Below are positions 35,237-47,189 of a stretch of 64,000 nucleotides of DNA, piece after piece (position 1 is the stretch's first letter; each line of letters opens with the position of its first letter). Below the pieces are notes generated by a model that saw only the letters and a program-made list of their open reading frames with translations, was not told the DNA's origin and did not search any database. The stretch covers positions 76,859,700-76,923,699 of the forward strand of contig NC_134546.1 in assembly GCF_050624435.1 (NCBI RefSeq), written 5' to 3'. Position numbers and translations under genes: made by a program. Source of the stretch: Tenrec ecaudatus. Taxonomy: Eukaryota; Chordata; Mammalia; Afrosoricida; Tenrecidae.

Positions 35237-36071
35237 GAGTCCCGTGGCGCTGGCGGCAGTGGCGGCGATGGAGGAGGAGGATGTGGGCCACGCACTGGCT
35301 GGCGGTGGCTCTGGCTCTGAGCGTGCTGCCGGGCGGCCGGGCACTGCGGCCGGGCGAATGCAGTGTGCATTTCTTTTCTGGGAAGGTTCTACCAGGGCCT
35401 GAAGGACAGAGATGTCATGTTCTCCCCAGCCACTATTGAAAAAGAACTTACCTGCTCCTGCCGGGAGGCCCGGGAGAAAGAGAATCGCTTGTGCTACTAC
35501 ATTGGGGCCACATGATGCGACCACCAAGATCATCAACGAGGTGTCGAAGCCCTTCGCCCATCACATCCCCGTGGAGAAGATCTGCAAGAAGCTAAAGAAG
35601 AAGGATGGCCAGATCTGTGAGCTCAAGTACGACAAGCAGATTGACCTGAGCAGCGTGGACCTGAAGAAGTTCCGTGTGAAAGAGCTGAAGAAGTACTGGA
35701 CGACTGGGTGGAGACGTGCAAAGGCTGTGCCGAGAAGTCCAACTACATCCGGAAGATTCACGAACTGATGCCGAAATACCCGCCCAAGGCAGCCAGTTCA
35801 TGGACTGATTTGTAGTTGGGGACCCCTGCTGCCCTGGAGGGAGAAGCAGTCCCTGTCTTTACCCACCTGACCTTTTTGTAATTTATTCTGTATGCGGGGG
35901 GAGCTCCTCCTCAAGTGGGTGTGAAGCCTGCAGCTGGGGCTGGAGCTCCTGGCTCGACAGTGCTCACCAGAGGGGTTCACTTCGTTTTTGCTGGTTTACT
36001 CTAGGATGGAAAGTGTCTGGGATATTATTATTAAAGGAAAAAAAATTCTAGTTCTTGGAAAATTAAAAAAA
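35237..36071 (+). pseudogene. MANF: MANF processed pseudogene
   Basis: MANF is an ER-resident, secreted saposin-like/SAP-domain protein of the unfolded-protein response. This intronless copy includes a GC-rich 5'UTR, the start at ATG 35281 with an intact-looking signal peptide ([18 protein letters not shown]), CDS to TAG 35813-35815, a 3'UTR, AATTTATTC-type signals and an A-tail at 36061-36071. Recognisable pieces are [41 protein letters not shown] of the C-terminal CXXC motif, and [11 protein letters not shown]. Defects include a frameshift after RPGEC, TGA at 35437-35439 reading in one frame, and a 2-nt disruption near 35695. Cysteines of the N-terminal domain are partly lost. TSD and A-tail show L1-mediated retroposition. 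Confidence 0.92.
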
Positions 36072-37178
36072 AAAAGTAAATGGGGTGAAGAAAGCTGATG
36101 GTGCCCAGCTATCAAAAGAGATAGTGTCTGGGGTTTTAAAGCTTGAGATAAACAAGCGGCCATCTAGCTCAGAAGCAACAAAGCCCACATGGAAGAACAC
36201 ACCAGCCTCTGTGATTACGTGGTCCCAAAGGGATCAGTTATCAGGCATCAAAGAACAAAAAATCATATCATTGGATGCACACCTCCATGTTACGATCGCA
36301 AAGGACAAACGGGTGCATGAGCAAAAGTGGTGAACAAAGCTGATGGTGCCCGGCTATCAAAAGAGATAATGTCTGGGGTCTTAAAGGCTTGAAGGTGACC
36401 AAGCAGCCATCTTGCTCAGAAGCAACAAAGCCCACATGGAAGAAGCACACCAGCCTGTGCGATCACGATGTGCCAAAGAGATCAGGGATAAGGCATCATA
36501 AAAAGAAAACAAAACACCTTATCATAGTGAATTAAAGGGGAAGTGCAGAGTGGAGACCCAAAGCCCATTTGTCGGCCACTGGAGACCGGCTCACAGAGGG
36601 GTCTAGGCGAGGAGATGAGTCAGTCAGGGTGCGATGTAGCACGGATGAAGAATACAGCTTTCCCCCAGATCCTGGATGCTTCCTCCCCACCAACTACCAT
36701 GATCCGAATTCTACCTTGCAAGTCTGGATAGAGCAGAGGTTGTACACTGGTGCTTATAGGAGCTGGAGGCACAGGGAATCCAGGGTAGATGATACCTTCA
36801 GAACCAGGGGGTGACGGGCGATACTGGGACAGTAGAGGGTGAGTGGTTTGGAAAGGGGGAACTGATTACAAGGATCTACATGTGACCTCCTCCCTTGGGG
36901 ATGGACAACAGAGAAGGGGGGAAGGGAGAGCCGGAAAGGGCAAGATATGACAAAATTATAATCTATAAATTATCAAGGGTTCATGAAGGAGGCGGGAGCG
37001 GGGAGGGAGGGGAAAAAAGAGGACGTGATGCAAAGGGCTTAAGTGGAGAGCAAATGCTTTGAAAATGATGAATGTACAGAAGTGCTTTATACAATTGATA
37101 TATGTATATGCATGGATTGTGATAAGAGTTGTATGAGCCCCTAATAAAGTGTTTTTTAAAATTTAAAAAAATAAACAC

Positions 37179-37478
37179 GCATAATAAATAGTATGATAGA
37201 CAAAAACATTTTCATCTGTTCAAATCTATGTGTTTCATTTTGCAAAAGCATGAATAGAAATGTAAGACAGGTGTAACAGTACTAAATAAAAAGAGAAATG
37301 AAAGTAATGAAGTCATCTTTATGAACATCACAGAAAGCATGTTCTCCTTAATTTCTGACTCGTGGCTCAGAAACTGTTAATAGAGGTTACTGTTCTCAGC
37401 CCAGATCAGGTGGACGATATGATTGAGATGGAAAAACCCTTGCTTACAGTTATACATGTCAAATAAAGTTTTTGTAAA
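37179..37478. other. Unassigned spacer between two family A copies
   Basis: No recognisable coding is present. AATAAAG near 37461 could be a 3' end of an unidentified retrocopy. Confidence 0.3.
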
Positions 37479-37488
37479 CTGTATTTCT

Positions 37489-39327
37489 CCATGGTGGAGG
37501 AGGCGGGGGGAAGGAAAACAAAAGGATGAATATAAGGAAGAAAAGGAGAGTGGGGGCATGGGGCACTAATCCACCCAAGGGGAGGGTATTATTTATATCT
37601 CCACAGCGAACGTGGGACCAGACTTCAACCCAGTGCTGCAAGGTGTGAATGCAATATCCCAGCGTGGAGTAGGGAACCAGTGGAGAGGTCTAGGAGGCTT
37701 GGCCCAGCACCATAAATTAAGTGGATTCCTGCCCCTCCCCCGAAAAGAATTTGTTCCAAAGGATGACATTGACTCTGTAGCTCCGGGAGATGGACATATC
37801 TAATCAGGGCACACGGGAGCAGATGAAGGGGCAGGAGGAGAGAGTGGAACACAGCCTGGCCCACCAGGCCGTGATGATGATGTTCCTGAGTAGAGCAGCC
37901 AGTCCACAGAGAGAACAACATGGCTGGCCCCACTATGAGACATGATGCCCCTCAGTGACTAAGGGCGATACAGGGGACAGCACCGGAGACACAGTGTGAG
38001 AATTGCACCTGACCTGATCCACCACACCGAGGCAAAGCACTGGGGGAGTGCAGCGGAACAGCAAGGGAATGGAGTGGCAAGGTCTCCAGGGAATGCTGAA
38101 AGTGGACTTTGGGGCCAGGGCGTGGTGCCCCAACAGACTGGACTGGAAAACACTCCTAAGGGCCAGCAAATGATCCCTGAACTAACTACAAGCTTTTCTT
38201 TTGTGAAGTGTTTTGTTCTTTGTCAGTGGTTTGTTTTTGTTGTTTTGTTGTCTGATTGTATACTGTTGCTTTGTTTTCCTCTGTCTTGTTTTCGTGAATG
38301 TTAGTGTCTCCACAGGTCTGTCTGAATCGGACAGGCTGGATGAACTATCTGGAGGAAAAACAATGGGACCGAGAGTCCCGGGGGGGATTTGGGGTGGGGG
38401 TGGGGAAAGGGGGTAGGAAGGGCTGTCAACAAACACAGGGACAAGGGAACAACATGGGGCCCAAAATGGTAGAGAGGGGGGAGTGGCAGGCCTGGTGGGG
38501 AATGATCAAGGGTAAGGTTGCATAGAGAAGAGGTATAGCTGTAGCCCAGCTGGTGATGAAGTATGGTAGTAGGGCAGGAGGAAAGTCAAGGGAGATGGAG
38601 GACAGAGCTAGGAGTCAAAGGGCATTTATGGAGGTCTAGACAAAGACATGTACATGCAAATATATATATGAGGATGGGGAAATAGATCTATGTGCCTATA
38701 CTTATAGGTTAAGTATTTAGGTGGTGGAAGGATCTTGGGCCTCTACTCAAACACTCCCTCAATGCACAAATACTTTCTTTTATTAAATTGGAACTCTATG
38801 ATGCTCACTCCCCTGACACAACTATTGAAGCCAAAGTGGGTGAACAAATATATGTGACGAAGAAAGCTGATGGTGCCCGGCTATCAAAAGAGATAGTGAC
38901 TGGGGTCTTAAAGGCTTGAAGATAAACAAGCGGCCATCAAGCTCAGAAGCAACAAAGCCCACATGGAAGAACACACCAGCCTGTGTGATCGAGTGGTCCC
39001 AAAGGGATCAGTTATCAGGCATCAAAGAACAAAAAATCATATTATTTGTGCACACTCCATGATAGGATCGCTGAAGACAAATGGGTGCATAAGCAAATGT
39101 GGCGAAGAAAGCTGATGGTGCCCGGCTATCAAAAGAGATATTGTCTGGGGTCTTAAAGGCTTGAAGGTGAACAAGCGGCCATCTAGATCAGAAGCAAAGA
39201 AAGCCCACATGGAAGAAGCACACCAGCCAGTGCGATCACGAGGTGCCAAAGAGACAAGGTATAAGGCATCATGCAAAAAAAAAAAGATATATGTATGTGT
39301 GTGTATATATTTATATATACATACATA

Positions 39328-39375
<48 letters not shown>

Positions 39376-40043
39376 ATTTTGAATGAAGGGGGAAGTGCAG
39401 AGTGGAGACCCAAGGCCCAAGTGTCGGCCACTGGAGATCCGCTCATAGAGGGGTTTAGGAGAGGAAACGGGTCAGTCAGGGTGCGAGGTAGTACCGATGA
39501 AGAACACAGCTTTCCCCCAGATCCTGGATGCTTCCTCCCTCCCAACTATCATGATCAGAATTCCACCTTGCAGGACTGGATAGGGCAGAGGTTGTACAAT
39601 GGTGCATATGGGGGCTGGAGGCACAGGGAATCCAGGGTGGATGGTACCTTCAGGACCAAGGGTGTGATGGGCAATGCTGGGAGAGTGGAGGGTGAGTGGG
39701 TTGGAAAGGGGGAGCTGATTACAAGGATCCACATGTAACCTCCTCCCTGGGAGTTGGACAGTAGAGAAGGGGGGGAAGGGAGACTCCGGATAGGGCAAGA
39801 TATGACAAAATAACGAGGTATAAATTACCAAGGGCACATGAGGGAGGGGGGAAAGGGGAGGAAGGGGGAAAAAAAAGATGACCTGATGCAAGGGGCTTAA
39901 GTGGAAAGCAAATGCTTTGAGAATGATTGGGGCAGGGAATGTGCAGATGTGCTTTATACAATTGATGTATGTATATGTATGGATTGTGATAAGAGTTGTA
40001 TGAGCCCCTAATAAAATATTTTTTAAAAAACAAAAAAAAAACC
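37489..40043 (+). mobile_element. Family A element, copy A9 (longest uninterrupted copy)
   Basis: At about 2.55 kb this is the most complete copy. It starts at CCATGGTGGAGG and extends the 5' part beyond other copies (37600-37900). It has a T/GT-rich zone at 38200-38300, the module twice (about 38850-39010 and 39100-39260), a TA microsatellite (39291-39373) and a single terminus. A 10-bp repeat, CTGTATTTCT, occurs at 37479-37488 and 40044-40053. No open frame resembling a reverse transcriptase was found, so it is either non-autonomous or only the 3' region of a longer LINE. Confidence 0.75.
39291..39373. repeat. TA-rich microsatellite inside family A copy A9
   Basis: ATGTGTGTATAT grades into a pure TA run. 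Homologous positions in other family A copies (4448-4512, 29056-29107, 43630-43690, 58484-58548) are also repeat-bearing. Confidence 0.9.
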
Positions 40044-40053
40044 CTGTATTTCT

Positions 40054-42850
40054 GTATATATTTGTAAATGATGATGTAGCAATACCTGGTGACACAAAGT
40101 TCAAGATCGTGGATGCTATTTGAAAGGTGAGCTGGTACCACCCACCAGCTGGTCCCTTGCACATTTAAACTGACAATCTGTGTCCAAAAAGATTACAGGT
40201 TAGAGATCCCTATTGGGGCAGTTCCAGTCTCTATAATGGGTGACCTTTAGTGAAAATGGATGATACATATACAAAACAACATGTCATTCTCAAGTGTGAT
40301 GCAGTCTGGATTCTCCCTAACAGATATTAAAGACATGTTTCCTCCTGGTGCTCCTAATCTGAATTCTAGTCCTAGTCAACTCTTTTGGAGAATGGCAAGT
40401 TTGCTCTTTATGATACTACTTAGCGGTATCATAAATACTTTTCATTTTGTCTTTTAAACTTGGCAGACTTTCCTGAAGCCTCTGGCTTCACATAATCCTT
40501 TCATTATATTTTGAAATTAATTAATTGCTATTTATGTTTTCTTTATTCACTGCTAACCCTGACTTATCTCTATTAGAATGTGATCATCTCTTAACGCTCT
40601 GCCTTATTTTTTAAAAAAACATTTTATTGTGGCACTTACAGTTCTTGTACCCACACATAAATTGTATCAAGAACATTTGTACATATGTCACCATCATTAT
40701 GTCCTAGATATTTATTTTCTTCTTTTTAAAAAAATCAATTTATTGGGGGCCTCATACAACTCTTATCACAATCCATGCATCCAGCCAGTGTAGTCCTCTC
40801 GCTCTTAGTTTGCTGATTTCAATGTGCTCTGCAGACAATTTTGTCCCACGGTCTCCTGTTCTAGGAAGAAGGACTCTGGTTCACACAGCACTCCATTTCC
40901 AGACCCGTGCATCCTGCACACTTCTACTGGACAAGCTACAGCGATTTGGTAAAGAATATTAATTGGTTGAGGGATTGAAAAATACTCAGTTCAGTTTTCA
41001 ATGTAAAGTGAAATTTAAAAACCTTCAATACAAATAATGAGTTAAATTTGAGGCATGGCAACAGAGAAAATCAGTCTACAAATGAGATGGGTGCGTTTAG
41101 ATAAATGAAAATTTTTATCTTAGTTTTCAGTGTTTCCTTTGAAGTAGAAACATTTTTCACCTTGTTCTCAGAACTAAGTTTTGTGGGGATTCATGCTAAT
41201 CTGGCAAGAGTTAGACCATAGTAGTGTTTGCTATATGTCATTTGTTTTGTTTTGTTTTTCTCCTTAGAGGAGCAGATTATAAACTGTAATGCAGGATTGT
41301 TATGCCTGGAATCTACATGGTGATGAAGTGGGAGAACAGAGAGTTTTCTGTGTGTTTTTCTGATTGAGGCTGAAGCTTTTAAAGCACCTGGACAGTAAGG
41401 CTCTGACCTTCATGCCTGTGGTGTATTTTATAGTTTGGCCTGTCCGTGCTCCTTCCCTTCATTTCAGTACATCCTTTCTTTATCTTTGAATATTTAATAC
41501 CTGTTCACTATACCCTCCCAATTAGGTCTCATGGGTAGGATAGTAGGATATAGGGTGTGTGGTTGATAGGGGACATATTTCACCTTCAGCTTTGAAAAGT
41601 CAATGCAATTGACCTTTCTCTGGTGCTTAATCTGTCGAGATGATAAAAATCCTCCCTCCAGTGTCTGAAACACAGGGCTTATTTGGAATGTTCGCGTGAA
41701 AATCTGGAGGGGTTTTATAGACAAAGCCCAAAAAAAGAGGGGTTCCACTGATGAGTGGCCCCAGAAGTTTCTCCCTATCACAGTAAACAATACTCAGTCT
41801 CTAGAAATTTACCAAATTTTAATTTACATTTTTTAAATTTTGATTCATTTTTTCAAATACATGGGTTTGATAGCTTCTGATTCAGGTAAGCAGAACATAG
41901 CTGTTCCCATCTGAGTAGACCTCCACTAGATTTCGGATGGCATTTGATATGCTAATTCACTTCAGTTCTCTGATGGTGCATGCAAGGACTCCCAGAATCA
42001 CTGCACATATGGCTCATGTTGCAGAATAAGGAGCAGGTGCCTGACTCAGAGAAGAGGAGACAGTCCAAGAGCAGGGATCCAGAGAGGAAATGGAGTGGCA
42101 GGTTTCCAGAGAGGGCCTAGAGCTTGTACGTGGGCAGAGAGTTGTGGTCATCTCCACATGACAAGACATTATAGAGGGATGAGTGGACAGATAGTAGAAG
42201 GTGTTTCATAGCTCAGCATCAGGAACCTGATCTACATTTGATCAACCCTTATGCTTTGTCCCTACGTTTTTGAGCTGAAACCTGAGAAACCAGTGCCCTG
42301 CCCTTTAAATGAAGAACATCCAATGGTTACTGAGTTTCCTCAAGCCTTAAGCCGTTGAATTGTTTTAGGACCATTCAGGCAAGGAAGGATTTTTTTCCCC
42401 CCAGAAAATAGGTACTGCACACTAGCAAAATATCTGAGTTTGTAGAGATATGTCCTAATATTATGGGCTCTCACTAATCTTTTTCACAACATTGATGTCA
42501 TTTTTTAAATTAAAATTTACAACTTATGTTAATCTTGTTAATGTATCTTTCATACATCTTGAAAAATTATTAAATTTATTTGGTGGCTTCTATCAGACTT
42601 ATGGTGATAAAGTAATATTTACTTATATTTTAAAGATTGTATTGCTTGGTTTTGTATGTTTTCTGAATAGTTTACATATTTTATATTTTTTAATAGTTTG
42701 CTTTTCAAATTTATTATATAACGTTTTGTGGGCTTTTTTTTTTCCGTGATCCAAGTGAATTTTTTTGTTTTTTGTTTTGTTTTATTTTATTTTATTTATT
42801 TTTTTTAGACTTTATTTTTTTTTTGTTCCTTCAATAAACCCTTTAATTTT
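40054..42850. other. AfroSINE fragment and otherwise unassigned
   Basis: About 40125-40250 resembles the middle of AfroSINE (CCACCCACCAGCTGG, AAAGATTACAGG, GGGGCAGTTCCAG). 40728-40790 is a short family A terminus in minus orientation. The remainder is unassigned and contains no V exon. Confidence 0.45.
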
Positions 42851-42864
42851 TCTTTTTTTTTTTT

Positions 42865-44515
42865 AACAATTTATTGGGGCTGATACAATTCTTTTCACAG
42901 TTCATACATATACATACATCAATTGTATAAAGCACATCTGTACAGTCTTTGCCCTAATCATTTTTTTCTCCTCTTTTCTTCTTTTACATTTTATTAGGGA
43001 CTCCAACAACTCTTACCACAATCCATACATATACATACATCAATTGTATAAAGCACACCCATACATTCCCTGTCCCAATCATTCTCAAGGCATTTGCTCT
43101 TCACTTAAGCCCCTTGCATCAGGTTCTCTTTTTTTCCCCCCCTCCCTCCCTTTCCCGCCCCCCTCATATGCCCTTGGTAATTTATACCTCGTTATTTTGT
43201 CATATCTTGCCCTATTCGGGGTCTCCCTTCCCCCCTTCTCTGCTGTCCCTCTCCCAGGGAAGAGGTCACATGTGGATGCTTGTAATCAGTTCCCCCTTTC
43301 CAACCCACTCACCCTCCACTCTCCCAGCATCGTCCCTCACGCCCTTGGTCCTGGAGGTATCATCCACCCTGGATTCCCTGTATCTCCAACCCTCATATGT
43401 ACCAGTGCACAGCCTCTGTCCTATCCAGCCCTGCAAGGTAGAATTCGGATCATGGTAGTTGGGGGGAGGAAGCATCCAGGATCTGGGGGAAAGCTGTGTT
43501 CTTCATCGATACTACCTCACACCCTAATTAACCCATCTCCTCTCCTAAGCCCCTCTATGAGGGGATCTCCATTGGCCGACACTTGGGCCTTGGGTCTCCA
43601 CTCTGAACTTCCCCCTTCATTTAATATAATATATATATATACACATACATATATACATATACACATAAATACACATACATACACACACTTATATCTTTTT
43701 TTTTTTTTTTTGCATGATGCCTTATATCTGGTCCCTTGGGCACCTCGTGATCGCACTGGCCGGTGTGCTTCTTCCATGTGGGCTTATTTGTTTCTGAGCG
43801 AGATGGCCGCTTGTTCACCTTCAAGCCTTTAAGACCCCAGACACTATCTCTTTTGCTAGCCGGGCACCATCAGCTTTCTTCACCACATTTGCTTGTGCAC
43901 CCATTTGTCTTCAGCGATCCTATCATGGAGGTGTGCAGTCAATGATATGATTTTTGTTCTTTGATGCCTGGTAACTGATCCCTTTGGGACCACTCGATCA
44001 CACAGGCTGGTGTGTTCTTCCATGTGGACTTTGTTGCTTCTGAGCTAGATGGCCGCTTGTTTATCTTCAAGCCTTTAAGACCCCAGTCACTATCTCTTTT
44101 GATAGCCGGGCACCATCAGCTTTCTTCACCACATTTACTGGTTCACCCATTTTGGCTCCAGCTGTTGTGTCGGGAGAGTGAGCATCATAGAGTTCCAATT
44201 TAATAAAAGAAGGTATTCATGCATAGAGGGAGTGTTTGAGTAGAGGCCCAAGGTCCTTCCGCCACCTTAATACTTGACCTATAAATATAGACACAAAGAT
44301 CTATTTCCCCAACCTCCTATATATATTTGCATGTACATGTCTTTGTCTAGACCTCCATGAATGCCCTTTGACTCCTAGCTCTGTCCTCCATCTCCCTTGA
44401 CTTTCCTCCTGCCCTACTACCATACTTCATCACCACCTGGGCTACAGCTATACCTCTTCTCTATGCAACCTTACCCTTGATCATTCCCTACCAGGCCTGC
44501 CACTCCCCCCTCTCT
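42865..44515 (-). mobile_element. Family A element, copy A10 (duplicated terminus and duplicated module)
   Basis: The reverse-complement terminus occurs twice (42868-42960 and 42985-43090). The body includes the conserved block at 43150-43600 and a TA/CA microsatellite (43630-43690). Two modules sit at about 43740-43890 and 43980-44140, and further 5' sequence runs to 44515. It carries both structural novelties of the family. The long open frames are repeat-derived. Confidence 0.75.
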
Positions 44516-45432
44516 GTTTTATTAGGGGCTCATACAACTCTTATCACAGTCCATACCTATACATACATCAATTGTATAAAGCACATCTGTACATTCTTTG
44601 CCCTAATCATTTTCTTTTCTTTCTTACTTTTTTTTCCCCTTTTCTTTTTTTACATTTTATTAGGGACTCAAACAACTCTTATCACAATCCATACATATAC
44701 ATACATCAATTGTATAAAGCACATCCATACATTCCCTGCCCCAATCATTCTCAAAGCATTTCCTCTCCACTTAAGCCCTTTGCATCAGGTCCTCTTTTTC
44801 TTTTCCCCTCCCTCCCCGCTCCCCCCTCCCTCATGTGCCCGTTGTAATTTATACATCGTTATTTTGTCATATCTTGCTCTATCCAGAGTCTCCCTTCCCC
44901 CCTTCTCTGCCGTCCCTCTCCCAGGGGGGAGGTCAAATGTGGATCCCTGTAATCAGTTCCCCCTTTCCAACCCACTCACCCTACACTCTCCCAGCATCGT
45001 CCCTCACACCCTTGGTCCTGAAGGTATCATCCACCCTGGATTCCCTGAGCCTCCAGCCCTCATATGTACCAGTGTACAACTTCTGCCCTATCCAGCCCTG
45101 CAAGGTAGAATTCGGATCGTGGTAGTTGGGGGGAGGAAGCATCCAGGATCTGGGGGAAAGCTGTGCTCTTCGTCGGTACTACCTTGCACCCTGACTGACC
45201 CATCTCCTCTCCTAAACACCTCTATGAGGGGATCTCCAGTGGCCGACACTTGGGCCTTGGGTCTCCACTCTGCACTTCCCCATTCATTCAATGTGGTATA
45301 TATATATTCTTTTTTTTTTTGCTTGATGCCTTATACCTGGTCCCTTTGGCACCTCGTGATCGCAGTGGCTGGTGTGCTTCTTCCATGTGGGCTTTTTTGC
45401 TTCTGAGCTAGATGGCCCCTTGTTTATCTACA
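44516..45432 (-). mobile_element. Family A element, copy A11
   Basis: It follows A10 directly in the same orientation. It has a duplicated terminus (44518-44610 and 44655-44770), the conserved block, and ends within the module at TTGTTTATCTACAAG. Either it inserted at the edge of A10 or the two were joined by recombination. Confidence 0.7.
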
Positions 45433-46099
45433 AGTGGGCTGGTTTTTATGTGAAGAGAGGAAATAAGAAAACTTTAAGTCTATTAAAATAACATTTTGGT
45501 ATACATTATTTAAATGAGAAAAAATAGAATTTCATGGAAGATATAGCTGACTATTTATGAAAACACACTCATTACATATATAGTAATATTGAGGATGATG
45601 TAGTAAAAGGAGTAAGACTTATCCCACACCCACCCCAGTGTGTCAGTTAAAAATCACTATACCTCATCACAGACAGAGGAATAGCCCCCTTGATTGGTCA
45701 GTATTAGTTCATGAGAAGCTGATTGTATCAGACACTCATCTAGGAAGTCAGTGAAATTATAGGGGTCGAGTATAAGTGGATACATCTGTACCAGTCATGA
45801 CCAGTTGTCAACCCACATCGTGAGATCATGAGATACCCCCACCACTAGCCATCAGGATTCAAGACCACATTTGAGATGAGCAGCGAAGCTATCCTGGTGT
45901 GTGGCTCTGTCAAGTTCTCCAGGTTTCCTCTTATTTATACTTTATGTAGACCAGAAATGCATTCATGAATGTGAATTATGTGCATTTACAAGTGCCCTGT
46001 AGAGTTGAAAGCTGAATCCATCTCCTTTGATACATTATAAAGCAATGACATTGTCCCCATAGGTTTTACTTAAGCCTCTGACACCAAAGTGCACTCATC
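45433..46099. other. Upstream flank of VH pseudogene V2
   Basis: No exact octamer ATGCAAAT is seen in the 200 bp before the leader. The rest is unassigned. Confidence 0.4.
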
Positions 46100-46534
46100 A
46101 AGGAGTGACAGTGGAGCATTATTTTCCTATTGGCAGTCACCCTGGGTAAGATAAGACATGGATGAGGATGGAGAGAAGACTGAGGCAGCTCCAGAGCCCT
46201 CACCTTCTGGTTTACTTCCTCACAGGTGTGCATGCCCAGATGCAGTTAGTGCAGTCTGAGGCCGAGGTGCAGAAGGCAGGAGAGTAGGTGCAGGTGTCCT
46301 GCAGGATTTCCGGATACACCTTCTCCAGCTATGGTACGAAATGGGTGTCACAAGCACCAGGAAAAGGCCTTTAGTGGATGGGCTGGATCAGCACCCACGC
46401 TGGGAAGTCAACATATGCCCAGGGCATCACACAAGGCAGGAAAACATCTCCTTGGATGCGTCATTGAGCACAGCTTATCTACAGATTGGCAGCCTGAATT
46501 CCGAGGACACTGCCACCTCTTCATGTGTGAGACA
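46100..46534 (+). pseudogene. IGHV: VH1/VH7-like (clan I) IGHV pseudogene V2
   Basis: The leader exon position is 46100-46145 with donor GT at 46146, but the initiator reads AAG and TGA follows two codons later. Acceptor CACAG is at 46221-46225 and the V exon starts at 46226. FR1 starts at 46237 (QMQLVQS) and keeps Cys22 (46300-46302). CDR1-FR2 reads GYTFSSYG then WVSQAPGKGL. CDR2 reads WMGWIST. Stops are TAG 46285-46287 (codon 17) and TAG 46372-46374 (codon 46). FR3 has an indel, and the frame then gives LDASLSTAYLQIGSLNSEDTA, which is VH7-like, whereas FR1 and FR2 fit VH1. The second conserved Cys is retained near 46522, but the preceding Tyr-Tyr is lost. Confidence 0.85.
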
Positions 46535-46573
46535 CACGCTGTAGAAATCCACATCCTGAGAGCGTCAGGACAC
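46535..46573 (+). other. RSS of V2 (23-bp spacer)
   Basis: Heptamer CACGCTG (consensus CACAGTG) is at 46535-46541, the spacer at 46542-46564 is of VH1 type (CCACATCCTGAGAG), and nonamer TCAGGACAC is at 46565-46573. Both core motifs are mutated. Confidence 0.75.
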
Positions 46574-46833
46574 CCGAGGGCAGGGCAGCTGTACTCGCTG
46601 AGGAAGTGACTCAGAATATTTAGTGGAATCTTCTCTTTATTTCCCAGTTATGAACTTAGAGATGAGAAGAAAAGAAAATTACTTCCGGTGAAATTATCAT
46701 TACAATACCGTGAAATCAAATCAGCTGCTCAAGGAGGGAGGATAAGAAATACCTTGCTAAAAAAAAATACCTTGCTATGTAGCCTTTCCTTAGCTCTCTG
46801 TGTAAATACTTCCATCTCCGTTCTGAGAACTAT

Positions 46834-46985
46834 TCAGACTCCATGAAGGTTTGACTTACCACCTCCAGAGACAATGACAAAAACAGTTTATTAGAAAACT
46901 GAAGGTTGGAAAATGGAAGGCAAGGCCATCTAGTCCTCTGTGAGAAAAGAGGGAGAGGGAGTCAGTGTGATCCCAGACACAAACT
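46834..46985 (+). pseudogene. IGHV: VH3 FR3 fragment with VH3 nonamer and 3' flank
   Basis: 46834-46945 aligns with the end of a VH3 exon: AGACTCCATGAAGG (DSVKG region), ACCTCCAGAGACAATGAC (SRDN), an AACAGTTTAT piece, and a degraded CTCTGTGAGAAAAGA end. A VH3-type spacer follows, with nonamer ACACAAACT at 46977-46985 and a typical VH 3' flank to about 47130. The heptamer is not recognisable, and FR1 to CDR2 are absent. It lies only 260 bp after the RSS of V2. Confidence 0.65.
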
Positions 46986-47189
46986 CCCTGCTGGGAGAGA
47001 CCTGCGCTGCAGGGGCCACTCAGAACCCACAGATCACAGGACACACCCCAGGGGCAGGTGCAGATGCACGGTTTCAGGGCTGGTTTCTTGTTGTGGTCTG
47101 GGGATGCTTCTCCATCGCACTGTTTCCCCCAAGGAATTTATCTATTTTTATGACAAAGGAATGCCAGATTACTGTATAAGAAATATGTA

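Larger units (their letters stand above)
34517..37171 (+). mobile_element. Family A element, copy A8 (duplicated module, carries MANF retrocopy)
   Basis: It starts near AGGCCAACAAATGATCC. The GAAGAAAGCTGATGGTGCC module occurs twice (about 36085-36240 and 36330-36480), and the single terminus is near 37140. A MANF retrocopy with its own target-site duplication splits it at 35236. A weak 7-bp match, TAAACAC, at 34510-34516 and 37172-37178 may be the duplication of this element itself. Confidence 0.7.

Noticed and set aside
37489..40043. Family A as a protein-coding LINE with its own reverse transcriptase
   Set aside because: No frame in any copy shows endonuclease or reverse-transcriptase motifs. 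Only the 3' region or a non-autonomous element is present here.
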